From DASQPR01 sp963724705 (GTDB lineage: Bacteria; Actinomycetota; Actinomycetes; Mycobacteriales; Micromonosporaceae), in the NCBI GenBank assembly GCA_963724705.1, contig CAVRVS010000002.1, forward strand, positions 434,001 through 498,000: a DNA stretch of 64,000 nt, written 5' to 3'. A program made the position numbers and the translations under genes. Positions 48,712 to 58,221 of the stretch are shown here, piece by piece; the stretch's first letter is position 1, and every line of letters begins with the position of its first letter. Below the pieces are notes generated by a model. The model was not told the DNA's origin and did not search any database. It worked only from the letters and a program-made list of their open reading frames with translations.

Positions 48712-50077
48712 CACCGGCCGGCCCGACGCTGGCCGGGTCAACGCTGGCCGGGTCGACATCGGTCCGGACAGGGCTGCTGCGGTCGGGCAACGAAGCGGCG
48801 ATGACCGGCCGTCGAAGCACGGCAACGAGGCCCAGCGCCATACCGATCGCGCCGACGACCTCGGCCGTCCGCAGGCCGTACGCCTCGGCCACCGCACCGC
48901 CGGCCAGGGCAGCGATCGGGATCGGCGCCGCCGACAGGAACCTGGCCGCTCCCAGCACCCGTCCACGTACGGCATCGACCGTCCGCACCTGGAACATCGT
49001 CGTGTACCCGACGCCGAAGATCGCCATGCCGGCGCTGAAGCACGCCTCGCCGGCAACGATGAATCCGGCCGCCACAAGCCGCGGCCCGGCCGCCGCCGCG
49101 AGCAGAGCACCGCCAGCGATGAGGACGAGTTGTCCGACGACGATCAGCCGTCCGAGACCGAGGCGCTCGGCCAGCCGGCCCGCCCCGAGCGCGGCGGCGA
49201 ATCCGATGACGCCGGAGGCCGTGAACACCAGGCCGATGGCCGTCGGGCTCAGGTGCAACGTACGAGCGAGATAGAGGAAGTAGACCGCGGCCTGGAGTTG
49301 CGCGAAGAAGACGAGCACGGCGTTGGCCAGGGTGACCGACCGCAGGATGCGGTCGTTCCACAGCAACGGGAAGCCGCTGCGCGTCGACGCCCAGAATGCG
49401 GACCAACCGCCGGCCGCTGGGCCTGAGCGCACGGCATCGCGGGCTCGCATGCGCACGATGCAGCCGGCCGAAACGACATAGCTCACGGCGTCGGCGATGA
49501 CCGCGGCGGCTGGGCCGCCGGCGTAGATGAACCACGATGCCAGTCCCGGTCCGGTGACTTCGGCGACCGACTGGCTGGCCGAGAGTTTCCCGTTGCCGTC
49601 CGCGAGGCGGGTAGCCGGAATGACATTTGGGAGAAACGCCTGGTATGCCACATTGAACAGCAGCGTGAGCAGGCCGACGCCGAACGCGACCACGACGAGT
49701 TGCCACAGCGCGAGCACTCCGAGCACGGCGGCGACCGGAACCCAACCGAGCAATGCCGCCCGACCGATGTCGGCGATGAGCAGCAGCGGTCGCCGCGCCC
49801 GCCGGTCGACAAGCGGGCCGACGAACGGACCTACCAACAGCGGGGGAAGGCGCTCAACGGCGGCCAGCAGGCTCATCCCGAACGGGTCGACGTGCAACAC
49901 ACTGACCGCGACGAGTGGCAGCGCGATGAAGCTGATCGCCGACCCCACCATCGACACGGTCTGGCCGCCCCAGAAATAGTCGAAGTCGCGGTGCCGCCAC
50001 AGACTCCGATCGCTCGGGGTCCGCTGACGGGGTGCGCGCTCCGCGGGTGCCGATGTGCCGTCGCCGTCGATGGTCAC
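48692..50077 (-). CDS. MFS transporter (EntS/MFS_3 type)
   Basis: 461 residues with about 12 hydrophobic helices. It starts at the GTG at 50077 (GGAAG upstream). The N-terminal D-F-D-Y-F-W-G-G-Q-T-V-S-M-V-G-S and the loop VDRRARRPLLL are typical of the exporter group that includes EntS. The C-terminal tail has a repeated DPASV. Substrate unknown. Confidence 0.88.
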   Translation of the reverse strand: MTIDGDGTSAPAERAPRQRTPSDRSLWRHRDFDYFWGGQTVSMVGSAISFIALPLVAVSVLHVDPFGMSLLAAVERLPPLLVGPFVGPLVDRRARRPLLLIADIGRAALLGWVPVAAVLGVLALWQLVVVAFGVGLLTLLFNVAYQAFLPNVIPATRLADGNGKLSASQSVAEVTGPGLASWFIYAGGPAAAVIADAVSYVVSAGCIVRMRARDAVRSGPAAGGWSAFWASTRSGFPLLWNDRILRSVTLANAVLVFFAQLQAAVYFLYLARTLHLSPTAIGLVFTASGVIGFAAALGAGRLAERLGLGRLIVVGQLVLIAGGALLAAAAGPRLVAAGFIVAGEACFSAGMAIFGVGYTTMFQVRTVDAVRGRVLGAARFLSAAPIPIAALAGGAVAEAYGLRTAEVVGAIGMALGLVAVLRRPVIAASLPDRSSPVRTDVDPASVDPASVGPAGATASVE

Positions 50078-50388
50078 GCTCCACTTCCGGGGTACGCACT
50101 GGCAGGCGCACCGACGCCGGCGACGGTATCGGGCTGGTGCGCCGGGTGTCGCGACATTTTCCACGGCCACCGGCGTCCTCCCACAGCCACCGGCGCGAAA
50201 ATCGATTGAGACGGGCTGCGGACGGTCCTAGCGTTGCCGGCATGATGTCCGGTCGATGAGGCCCGCGGTTCCGCGGGAAAGCGTATTGGTGTCGTCGAGG
50301 CTGCCGGCCGGTCCGGATGTGCCGCGGGGACAGCGCATTTGCGCGTGCCTACGCAACTACTCGCACGACCGTCCCATCGAGGCTCGTC

Positions 50389-51249
50389 ATGTATCCGGAC
50401 ATCGACTTCGGCTCGCCCGTCGGCCTTCAGCCGGCCACGCTTCAGCAGATCGGCCTGCAGCACCCGCGCATTCGGCAGCTTCGCCGCATCATCAACAACA
50501 CCGCGCCGAACCACCGCCACCTCCTGGTAGCCGAAGGATTGTGGGCGCACAACGTGGTGTTGGAACTCGGCGCGGCGGTTGACACGTTCCTGTGGTGCCC
50601 GGAGGCGGCGTACTCGGACGAGGCGCGGAGTCGAAGCGCCGAGATCCTCGCGCGTGCCCGTTCCGCCTACCGGATCTCGCCGTCGGTGTTGGCCCGTATC
50701 TGCGAGCGCGAGCGTCCGGATGGCCTGGTATCGCTGGTCACGCTGCCGTACTGGGAACCAGATGAGGTGACGCTGAGCGCGGACGCGCTGGTGCTCGTCG
50801 CCGACGGCATCGAGATCCCCGGCAACCTGGGTACGTTGATACGTACGTTGGACGCCTGCGGCGCCGACTGCCTCGTCCTGACAAATCGGCGGACGCGACT
50901 CAGCCACCCGAAGGTGTTCCGGGGCAGCCGCGGCATGAACCTCCGAGTGCCCACGATCGAATTCGCGTCGCCCGATGCCGCCGCGGACTGGTTGCGAGAT
51001 CGAGGCTTCGACGTACACCTGGCGACGACCGGTCCGCTCGCCCGTGACTACGGCAGCGTTGCGTTCCGTGGGCGTACGGCGGTCGTCGTCGGAAACGAGC
51101 GCTACGGCATTTCGCGACCTTGGTTCACGTACGGCTTCGCCGAGGTGACCGTGCCGATGCTGGGGCGGGCCGATTCACTCAACGTCTCGGTGAGCGCATC
51201 GATCCTGCTCTACGAGGTCCGTCGGCGTCAGCGTGGCCGGCCGGCGTAG
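50389..51249 (+). CDS. TrmH/SpoU-family RNA 2'-O-methyltransferase
   Basis: A SAM-dependent SPOUT (trefoil-knot) enzyme for rRNA or tRNA. The three motifs are N-L-G-T-L-I-R-T-L-D-A-C-G-A-D, VVVGNERYGIS and L-G-R-A-D-S-L-N-V-S-V-S-A-S-I. The N-terminal domain differs from a standard L30e domain and includes H-L-L-V-A-E-G-L-W. 286 residues from the ATG at 50389 with GAGG upstream. The target base is unknown. Confidence 0.88.
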   Translation: MYPDIDFGSPVGLQPATLQQIGLQHPRIRQLRRIINNTAPNHRHLLVAEGLWAHNVVLELGAAVDTFLWCPEAAYSDEARSRSAEILARARSAYRISPSVLARICERERPDGLVSLVTLPYWEPDEVTLSADALVLVADGIEIPGNLGTLIRTLDACGADCLVLTNRRTRLSHPKVFRGSRGMNLRVPTIEFASPDAAADWLRDRGFDVHLATTGPLARDYGSVAFRGRTAVVVGNERYGISRPWFTYGFAEVTVPMLGRADSLNVSVSASILLYEVRRRQRGRPA

Positions 51250-51291
51250 CGGTTCTGGTTCCGCCGCGGCGTACGAAGATCGCCGCCGGCC

Positions 51292-54223
51292 TTAGCCGGT
51301 CGCGGCGAGCTTCGCGTGCACCGAATCGCCATGCCGCCGATCGAGCCGGTCGAAGATCTCTACCGCCTGCGTCCAGGCTCGCCGTGCGGTTTCCGCATCG
51401 CCTGCGGCCCGAGCCGCGTCGCCGAGATGGTCGAGGATCAGCGCCGCGTTCAGCTTGTCGCCGACGGCGTCGAACAGCTCGTGCGCTTCACGGAAACGCT
51501 GCACCGCCGCGACGAAATTGCCGGACTGATGCTGGATGAAACCGAGGCTGTCCAACGCGTCGGCCTGCCCGTGCCGATCGGTCGTCCCGGCCAGGACGTG
51601 AACGGCCTTCGTGCAATGGACGAGCGCCTCGTCGTATTGGCCGAGTTGCGCGTGGAACCAGCCGATCCCGTTAAGGGCCCGTCCGGCGTTCGCGTCATCG
51701 CCGCAGCTGACGAAGAGATCGTAGGCCGCCCGGACCCGCGTGAGCGCACTCGCGTTGTCGCCCAGCGAGGCGTGGAACATGGCCAGTTCCATCGCGACGC
51801 GGGCGGCGCTGGACGAGTCACCCTGCTCCTCGGCCAGCTCGAGAGATGTGCTGAGGTGCTCGATCGCCTCGGCCGACCGACCCGTACGATTCGCGGCGCG
51901 GGCCAGGCTGTAGTGAGCGGAGATTTGCCAGTCGCGCCGGCCGAGTGCGATGGCCGCGCTCAACGCGAGTTGGTGCGTGCGAGCCAACTCGGCCCAGTTG
52001 CCACTTCGATCGAGGAAGGTCGCGACCGCGAAGGCCAGTGCGCAGACGCGGGCGTGATCGCCGCGGTCGGCCGACTCGTCGATCATCCGCAGCGGGCTGT
52101 CTTGAGCGTCGGCAAACCAGGCCAGGGCGTCCCGCGAGTCGGTGTGGTGGCGGACGCTGACGCCCGGCCCGGGCGGATCGACGGGTCGTTCGTCCCGGGT
52201 CGGTTCGACCAGGCGGTCGCCGGCGCGCGCGGTGTGCAGGTAGTGCTCGTAAAGACGAATCCAGCCGGCCTGACATTCGGCGCGGACGCATCCGCCCGAG
52301 TTCGACGGCGTACGCCCGAACCAGGTCATGCACCGAAAACCGGTCGGGGGCGTACTCGGTGAGCAGACTTGATCGCACCAGCTCTCGCAGCGCCGCCCGC
52401 GTCTCGGTCACGGGTCGGCCGGCCGCGCTCGCCGCGGCGTGAATCTCGAACGTCGGGCTGGGGTTAAGCCCGATCGCCTCGAACATGCGAGCGGCCGCCG
52501 CGGTCAGCGATTGATAGGACAGTTCGAAGACATTTCGTGCGTCGGCGCTCGGATCGGTTGTTGTCAAGGCGTTGAGCCGGCTGTCCGCGGCCGACAGCTC
52601 GCTGGCCAGCGCCGATAACGCAAGGTCGGGCGCGATGGCTGCGCGCGCTGCGATGATGGTCAGCGCGATCGGCAGGCCGCCACAGCCGGCCACGAGATCC
52701 TCGACCGACGTCGGCTCGCGATCGAGGCGTGGCTCGCCGAGATGAGCGGCGAGCACCTGGCGCGCGTCCGGGGCCGGCAGCCGATCGAGCGTGAGAGCCC
52801 GGGCACCGGTCGTGGCGACCAGGCCGTGCATCTGATTGCGGCTGGTCACCAGCGTCACGCTGCCCGGCGACCCGGGGAGCAGCGCGACGACCTGCGCGGT
52901 GTCCCGCGCGTTGTCGAGCACCACGATCATCCGGCGGTCGGCGAGGAGGCTGCGATAGGTCGCGGCCATGGCGTCGGGATCGCTCGGTACCTGCCCCGGG
53001 GCGACGCCCAACGTGGACAAGAAGCCCCGCAAGGCGTCGATCGGATCCACCGGAGGGGAGTTCGGATCGAAGCCGCGCAGATTGACGTAGAGCTGTCCAT
53101 CCGGGTACCGATCCCGGGCACGGTGCGCCCAGTGCACCGCGAGCGCGGTCTTCCCGATCCCGCCGGTACCGAAGATGGCCGAGATCGCGATCGCGGTTGG
53201 CTGGGCTGCGTCCGCTGCCGCGGCGGCGTCGATCCATGACAACTCGGTGGTACGGCCGGAGAAAGCGCGCGTATCGGCCGGCAGCTGATTCGGCGTCCCG
53301 GGTTCGAGCGGCCGTGCCGTCGCGTCGGGCTGGCCTTGACTGCCATCGTCAACTGGGTCGGTGTCCGCGCGCGCGGCCTCGCTCGAGCCGGCGTCGGCCC
53401 GTGTCTCGGTCGGGTCGCCGTGGCGGATGCCGTACGTCACGAGCAAATTTCGAATCAAGGTGTGCTGCGACACCTGACTGAGCATGTCGCGGTGGGCCCG
53501 ACGAAGGTCGACGGACGGATCCGTGCCGAGTTCCGCGGCAAGGAGCCGGCTCGCGTTCCGGAACGTCGACAGAGCGCCAGCGACCTCCCCGCGCGCGTAG
53601 AGCGACGTCATCAGAATCTGATATGGACCCTCGCGCAAGGGGTCGAGCCGGATCAGTTCCCTCGCGGCCTCGATCGCACGGATGAACTGGCCGGTGTCTA
53701 CGTGTGCCACGGCCAGCTGCTCCATCGCGGTCAACCGTCGATCCCACAGTGCCTGGGCGTGAGAGGCCACGTACGGGCTGTGCGGTAGGTCTTCGACGAG
53801 CCGACCGCGCCACAGGCCCAGCGCCGCGGTGTAGTCCCGGATGGCCGCCGCCGTGTCGCCACCGTTGAGCGCCGTGTGAGCCCGCGCCACCCCGGTGCTG
53901 AATCGGTCGATGTCCACTGCGCTGTCGCTTACCGCGAGCCGGTAGCCGGAGGGCACCCGGGCCACGTCGACTGCGCTCTGTCCGCCCGCAACGGCCGCGC
54001 CGAAGGATCGGCGCAGGTTCGCGACGTACATGCGGAGGTTGGCGGTCGCCGACGATGGCGGTCGGTTCGGCCACAGATCGTCGACGAGGTCAGCGGTCGT
54101 GACGACCTGACTCCGTCCGAGGACCAACCGCACGAGCACTTGGCGCTGTTTCGGTGGCCCGAGCGGCACAGCGCCCGATGGGCCCCGAACCGCTAACGCA
54201 CCGAGCAGCGCAAATTCGATCAT
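51292..54223 (-). CDS. SARP/AfsR-family regulator with NB-ARC and TPR domains, one frameshift
   Basis: About 976 residues. The N-terminal winged-helix DNA-binding domain (F-A-L-L-G-A-L-A-V-R-G through the transcription-regulator fold) is followed by a BTAD domain (to about 250), an NB-ARC ATPase with Walker A GTGGIGKTALAVHW and MIVVLDNARD, and a C-terminal TPR array. The frame breaks near 52300, between V-H-D-L-V-R-A-Y-A-V-E and the TPR frame. Start at the ATG at 54223 with CTGGAGGTCCG upstream. AfsR-type proteins activate secondary-metabolism genes, but no biosynthetic cluster lies next to it here. Confidence 0.88.
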
Positions 54224-54243
54224 CGGACCTCCAGGGACGACCG

Positions 54244-54360
54244 ATGCACAGGCTATACAAGAAATGTCGCTCACATATCGGCCGGCGTCCTACGGTCATC
54301 GTCGGGCGGCAGTTGCACGGGGGAACTGCGGCCGGCGCGCTGGCAAGCCGGCGTGAGTGA
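54244..54360 (+). other. Unassigned short + strand transcript region before an orphan terminator
   Basis: An open frame of 38 codons (M-H-R-L-Y-K-K-C...) stops exactly at the base before the terminator stem. It is basic and resembles no family. The region could equally be a small RNA, or a leader/attenuator for the membrane protein gene 88 bases downstream. Confidence 0.3.
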
Positions 54361-54394
54361 GCATCGCGGACATCGGCGTCCGCGATGCTTTTTT
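54361..54394 (+). terminator. Strong Rho-independent terminator with no annotated + strand gene upstream
   Basis: A perfect 10-base-pair stem GCATCGCGGA/TCCGCGATGC with an 8-base loop, followed directly by six T residues. It works only on the + strand because the - strand has no T tract. The gene upstream (SARP) runs the other way. Confidence 0.88.
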
Positions 54395-54413
54395 GCTACG
54401 CAGTGTCGCTTGC

Positions 54414-54438
54414 TTACACAGACAGGTTTGTAGTGTAA
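54414..54438. promoter_or_regulatory. Palindromic operator over the promoter of the membrane protein/regulator pair
   Basis: TTACAC (54414-54419) and GTGTAA (54433-54438) are an exact inverted repeat with a 13-base spacer, ending 10 bases before the ATG at 54449. TTGCTT (54410-54415) and TAGTGT (54431-54436) could be the -35/-10 of the same promoter, giving a transcript with almost no leader. The second gene of the operon encodes a winged-helix protein, the probable ligand. Confidence 0.55.
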
Positions 54439-54448
54439 AGTTCATGGC

Positions 54449-55223
54449 ATGGAAGAGGACAGGTCGCAGTCGTCGGAGACGGCGCAGCGAACCGTCGATG
54501 AGGTCACGGGGCTTCGTCGCCGCACCCGCCGCGCTCGCCAGGCATTCTGGTTCCCACTGATCGTGTTCGGCGCATTGATTCTCGGGTCGACGCCGCTCTA
54601 CTCGCCGCCGCCGCTCATCAGTGCGCCCGACGGTGTCGTCGCGATCAGCGGGACATGCGTCGCTCGGTCCGCTGGCGCCCGACCTCGCGGCCAGCCTGTT
54701 CTGGCTCATCGGCATCCCCGTCGCTTATCTGCTGACCGCGGCGTTCTATCTGTGGCGCGGACGTCGGCGCGGAGTACGGACGACCTGGCGGGCGTACGTC
54801 GGGACGGGGTTGGGGTTATTCGCCGTCGTTGCGCTGTTGCTGGTCAACCTGCCGCGCAAGGTGCCTGGCCGCCGGTTCTTCCTGAGCCTGTTCGACCACC
54901 TGCCCGGCGATCTGGTCATCCGCGGACTCATCCCGTTGCTGGCCATCGCGGTCGGGTTCATGATCCTGGCGCTGGCCGAGCGGAGTTGGGCCCTCGGGGT
55001 CTTCGCGATCGTGTTCTTCGCGGTCGCCTTGACGGCCAATCTCTACGACATGTCCAACTTGGCCGACCGATTGGCGCTGCGGGGCGGTGGACCGGAGGTC
55101 AACAACATCGTCGTCGGTCTGCTCGCGCTGCTGGCCGGGGTCGGTTTCGGTCTGGCCGTATTGCTTCGAGGCCGACGCCCGCGCTTCGCCGCCGGTGCCG
55201 CACCGCAGCGTACAGCCGCATGA
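54449..55223 (+). CDS. Multi-pass membrane protein, one frameshift
   Basis: About 258 residues. A charged N-terminus is followed by helix FWFPLIVFGALILGSTPLY, then about five more helices in the second frame (LFWLIGIPVAYLLTAAFYLW, FAVVALLLVNL, LIPLLAIAVGFMILALAE, LGVFAIVFFAVALTANLY, VVGLLALLAGVGFGLAVLL). One G too many in the GGG near 54653 explains the break. No family is recognised. It overlaps the next gene by ATGA. Confidence 0.75.
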
Positions 55224-55561
55224 ACGGCGCGCCCACGCATCCGACCCAATCGCTCGACGACACAGTCCATCAGCGAACGCGCCTCGGCATCCTGGCCGTG
55301 CTGGCCGAAGGCGGCCGGGTCCAGTTCGGCTTCCTCTCCGAGGCGCTTGGCCTGACCGACGGCAACCTCTCGCGTCACTTGACCACGCTGGAGGACGCCG
55401 GTTACGCGACTGTTGAGAAGACGTACGAGGGCCGCCGTCCGCGGACCTGGATCCGCATCACCAAGGCCGGACGGCGCGCGTTGGCGCAAGAGATTGCACT
55501 GCTCAAGACCCTGATCCAGCGCCTGGACGCCGGCGTCGCAGCGCCTTCTAACGACGAGTAA
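55220..55561 (+). CDS. Winged-helix transcriptional regulator (MarR/HTH_34-like)
   Basis: 113 residues. The pattern RLGILAVLAEGG...FGFLSEALGLTDGNLSRHLTTLEDAGYATVEKTYEGRRPRTWIRITKAG is the wing-and-recognition-helix pattern of small PadR/MarR-like repressors. It is translationally coupled (ATGA) to a membrane protein, a common arrangement in which the regulator senses a membrane or drug signal. Confidence 0.88.
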   Translation: MNGAPTHPTQSLDDTVHQRTRLGILAVLAEGGRVQFGFLSEALGLTDGNLSRHLTTLEDAGYATVEKTYEGRRPRTWIRITKAGRRALAQEIALLKTLIQRLDAGVAAPSNDE

Positions 55562-55604
55562 CTGCGATGTGGTCGAAGTAGGACGGATCGGGCCGGCTGG
55601 CGGG

Positions 55605-56126
55605 TCAGGATCCGACGGTGCCGTCGATGCGCTCCCGGATCAGGTCGGCGTGGCCGCAGTGCCGCGCGTACTCCTCGATCATGTGGACGTATACCCATCG
55701 CAGACTCATCGTCGCCTGGCGGCGAGGATGCCAGAACGTTTCGTCGACCGTGCGCGCCGCCGTCGCCGCCCGAGCCGACTCGAGCTCCGCTACGAATGCC
55801 GCATAGTCGGTCTCGGCGCGCTCGGCGGTCGCGTCGTCGAAGTCGGCATCCGGGCTCTCGTCGCTCACGTACACCCGGTCTATGGGTTCGCCGGCGAATC
55901 GTCGGCGGAACCAGGCACGTTCGACCTCGGTCATGTGCCGGAGCAAACCGACGAGCGAAAGGTTCGAGGGCGGTGCCGCGCGTTCGGCCAGTTGCTCGCC
56001 GGTCAGGCCAGCGCACTTGTGCAGCAGCGTGGCGCGATACCACTCCAGGAAGCCGCTGAGGATGTCGCGCTCGTCGCCGGCGAAGGGTTCATCGATGCGG
56101 GTGACTGCCGGTGCTCTCCAGGCCAT
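55605..56126 (-). CDS. DinB/DUF664 family protein
   Basis: 173 residues, a four-helix bundle with the metal-binding His pattern (L-L-R-H-M-T-E-V-E-R-A-W and E-E-Y-A-R-H-C-G-H-A-D). Likely a thiol S-transferase or stress-related protein. It closely resembles the C-terminal domain of the GNAT fusion at 13.6-15.2 kb. Confidence 0.88.
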   Translation of the reverse strand: MAWRAPAVTRIDEPFAGDERDILSGFLEWYRATLLHKCAGLTGEQLAERAAPPSNLSLVGLLRHMTEVERAWFRRRFAGEPIDRVYVSDESPDADFDDATAERAETDYAAFVAELESARAATAARTVDETFWHPRRQATMSLRWVYVHMIEEYARHCGHADLIRERIDGTVGS

Positions 56127-56146
56127 TTCGCCATGATGTCAGCGGC

Positions 56147-57130
56147 TCACCCGGCCGTCGATTGACTAACGTGGGTTTCTCTCTCCCAGGGTGGCGGATT
56201 CGTCGGGTCGTTGGTGATGCGCCGGCGCCATCGGCCGAGCGTGATGTGCGCGCGCCGGGCCTGCCAGACGGTGAGAAACGTGGCCGCATTTCGAAGTCGG
56301 TCGACGGCCGGCTGATCGTCCGTGAGCAGAGCCCGAAACGTCTCGACGGTAAGGCGGTTGTGATCACCGGTCGGGCGCCCGAACTTCGCTGGCAGCCGAC
56401 CCCGGCGCACAGAGTCGGGATCGAGCCAGGCATATACGGCCGCCGCGTCACCGGATGAACCGCTTCTTCGGTTGCTGCCGAAGGTATTCGAGCTGTGGAT
56501 TCGACGATAGAACAGTGGCTCGTCGATGAGGTGGAACCCTCCTTTTGCCAGCAGTTCCACGAGAAACTTCTTGTCCGAAGACACATAGGCGCCGAACGGC
56601 TGAGTCGAGCGGACCGCATCCATTCGTATGAGCCCAAATAGCTCGTTGCACAGGGCCCAGGAGCGCACGTACTCGGAGATTCGACGCCACGGACGAGGGT
56701 CACGCAGATCTAGGTCGTTTTCCCACCGGTCGACTTCCGAGCCGTGGTCATCAATGATTATCGTCGATGGATAGGCGAGAACCGCAGTAGGATCCGACTC
56801 CAGGACGTCGACGCATCGGCTCAGTAGAGTCGGTGCCATAAGGTCGTCGTGCGCAGTGAGTCGGAAGTAACGACCGTTCGCCAACTCCATGACTCGGCGA
56901 ACATTCATGAACACGCCGATGTTTTCCGGGTTGCGGTAGACCCGGAAGCGGGCGTCCTTTCGCGCGTACTGTTCGCAGATTTCCCACGTCGAATCGCTCG
57001 ATTGGTTGTCTGCGACGACCACCTCGAAGTCTTGAAAGTCCTGTGCGAGCACTGCGTCAAAAGCACCGGAAATATATTGTTCGACGTTATAAGTGGTGAA
57101 TGCGAGAGTGACGGTCGGTCGGGCGGTCAT
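56147..57130 (-). CDS. Glycosyltransferase family 2
   Basis: Transfers a sugar from a nucleotide donor. It opens V-T-L-A-F-T-T-Y-N-V-E-Q-Y-I-S-G and has VVADNQSSDSTW, then LTAHDDL as the DxD-type metal site. 327 residues from the ATG at 57130, which overlaps the stop of the upstream gene by ATGA. It has no membrane helix. GC content and codon bias are lower than in the housekeeping genes, consistent with a transferred polysaccharide cluster. Confidence 0.85.
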   Translation of the reverse strand: MTARPTVTLAFTTYNVEQYISGAFDAVLAQDFQDFEVVVADNQSSDSTWEICEQYARKDARFRVYRNPENIGVFMNVRRVMELANGRYFRLTAHDDLMAPTLLSRCVDVLESDPTAVLAYPSTIIIDDHGSEVDRWENDLDLRDPRPWRRISEYVRSWALCNELFGLIRMDAVRSTQPFGAYVSSDKKFLVELLAKGGFHLIDEPLFYRRIHSSNTFGSNRRSGSSGDAAAVYAWLDPDSVRRGRLPAKFGRPTGDHNRLTVETFRALLTDDQPAVDRLRNAATFLTVWQARRAHITLGRWRRRITNDPTNPPPWERETHVSQSTAG

Positions 57131-58152
57131 CAGGACTCCGCCTGGGCACTCGTCGCGGCGGCACTCTCGCCGACCCGCCGCAGCCACCCGGAGCGCCAGT
57201 AAGGAGTGATCGCACGTTGGCAGAACCGATGGTAGAGGCCAAGACAGATGACGTCCTCCAGCAGGTAGCAGTCACTCAGCTTGATCATTTTTCCGGTGCG
57301 CTCGTCAAGGATCCGCGAAACCTTGCTGAGGACTCGCGCGCGTCGACCGCAGTACGGAAGCATCTCGGCGTCGAACAGCAGGTTCCTGTTGCGCAGGTCT
57401 GGTCCGAGCGTGGCCAGGATCTCTTCGGCCGGTTTGACTTCGACGAGGTCGCCCGGCATGAACTCAACTGGCGGTAGGCGCTCGCCCGTGCCGGTCGGCA
57501 CCACGAACGGTGCTCGATGACCGTCGTTGATCCGTAGCCATCGAGGGAGCGCGCGCCTGCTTAGGTCCTGGTACTTGTTGAACGCGAAGAGAAGCAGCCC
57601 GCGAATGGCGACTCCAGGGGTGATGTTGCGGCTTCGCACATCCGTGAGGTACTGCCCGTAGTCGTGTCTCGGAATCGGCGCAGAGGCCCGAAGGTGCTCC
57701 GTCGCCTGGCACCTAAACGAGTCGCCGTCCGGTCCTCGAGTGGCCGCCGTCAACGTCGTCTCCGGTAGTGGCGAATCCGCGTCGTTCACCGGGCTGGAAA
57801 TAGGCCGTCCGCCCGCGTCGGGCCACTCCAACCACTCCTCACGCCAGAAGAGCAGGCATTGTGCCTGGCAGCCACCGTGAGCACTACCGTCGCACCTGGC
57901 ACCGGCGAGGTGGACCGTGTTCGTCATGCGTCGGTTGCCCGACGACTCGATTGTGTCGCAGGACTTGTCGGCCCTGGCCCAGACCTGGAGTTCCTTGCCC
58001 GCGAATTCCAGCATCTCCGGCATGAACGGAAGACCGTTTACCGCACCGTCAGAATCAAGCGTTGCCAGGATTTCTTCACGACTTCGCACTCGGACGGAGT
58101 CGCCGCGGCGTGGCTGTTCGCGCGTCCCGCGGCGGTCATCTATTTGGGTCAT
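57130..58152 (-). CDS. Protein of unknown function with two tandem CxGxxHxxCQ domains
   Basis: 340 residues built of two diverged copies of one domain of about 93 residues. Copy 1 spans about 17-109 and copy 2 about 234-326. Each starts GD(S/L)V-V, has E-E-I-L-A-T-L and (P/A)EML, and ends with C-x-G-x2-H-x2-C-Q-x6-WR-x2-WL (Cys87, His92, Cys95, Trp103 and Cys303, His308, Cys311, Trp319). The spacing is identical in both. I recall similar uncharacterised proteins near glycosyltransferase genes in other bacteria. The Cys/His set could bind a metal or cofactor, but nothing shows which. It is coupled to the GT2 gene by ATGA. Confidence 0.75.
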   Translation of the reverse strand: MTQIDDRRGTREQPRRGDSVRVRSREEILATLDSDGAVNGLPFMPEMLEFAGKELQVWARADKSCDTIESSGNRRMTNTVHLAGARCDGSAHGGCQAQCLLFWREEWLEWPDAGGRPISSPVNDADSPLPETTLTAATRGPDGDSFRCQATEHLRASAPIPRHDYGQYLTDVRSRNITPGVAIRGLLLFAFNKYQDLSRRALPRWLRINDGHRAPFVVPTGTGERLPPVEFMPGDLVEVKPAEEILATLGPDLRNRNLLFDAEMLPYCGRRARVLSKVSRILDERTGKMIKLSDCYLLEDVICLGLYHRFCQRAITPYWRSGWLRRVGESAAATSAQAES

Positions 58153-58221
58153 GTGGCATCTCCGGAGATCAGGGTGTTGAGCATTCGCCGACGCCCAATA
58201 GTTCGCAGACGTGAGTGCACA

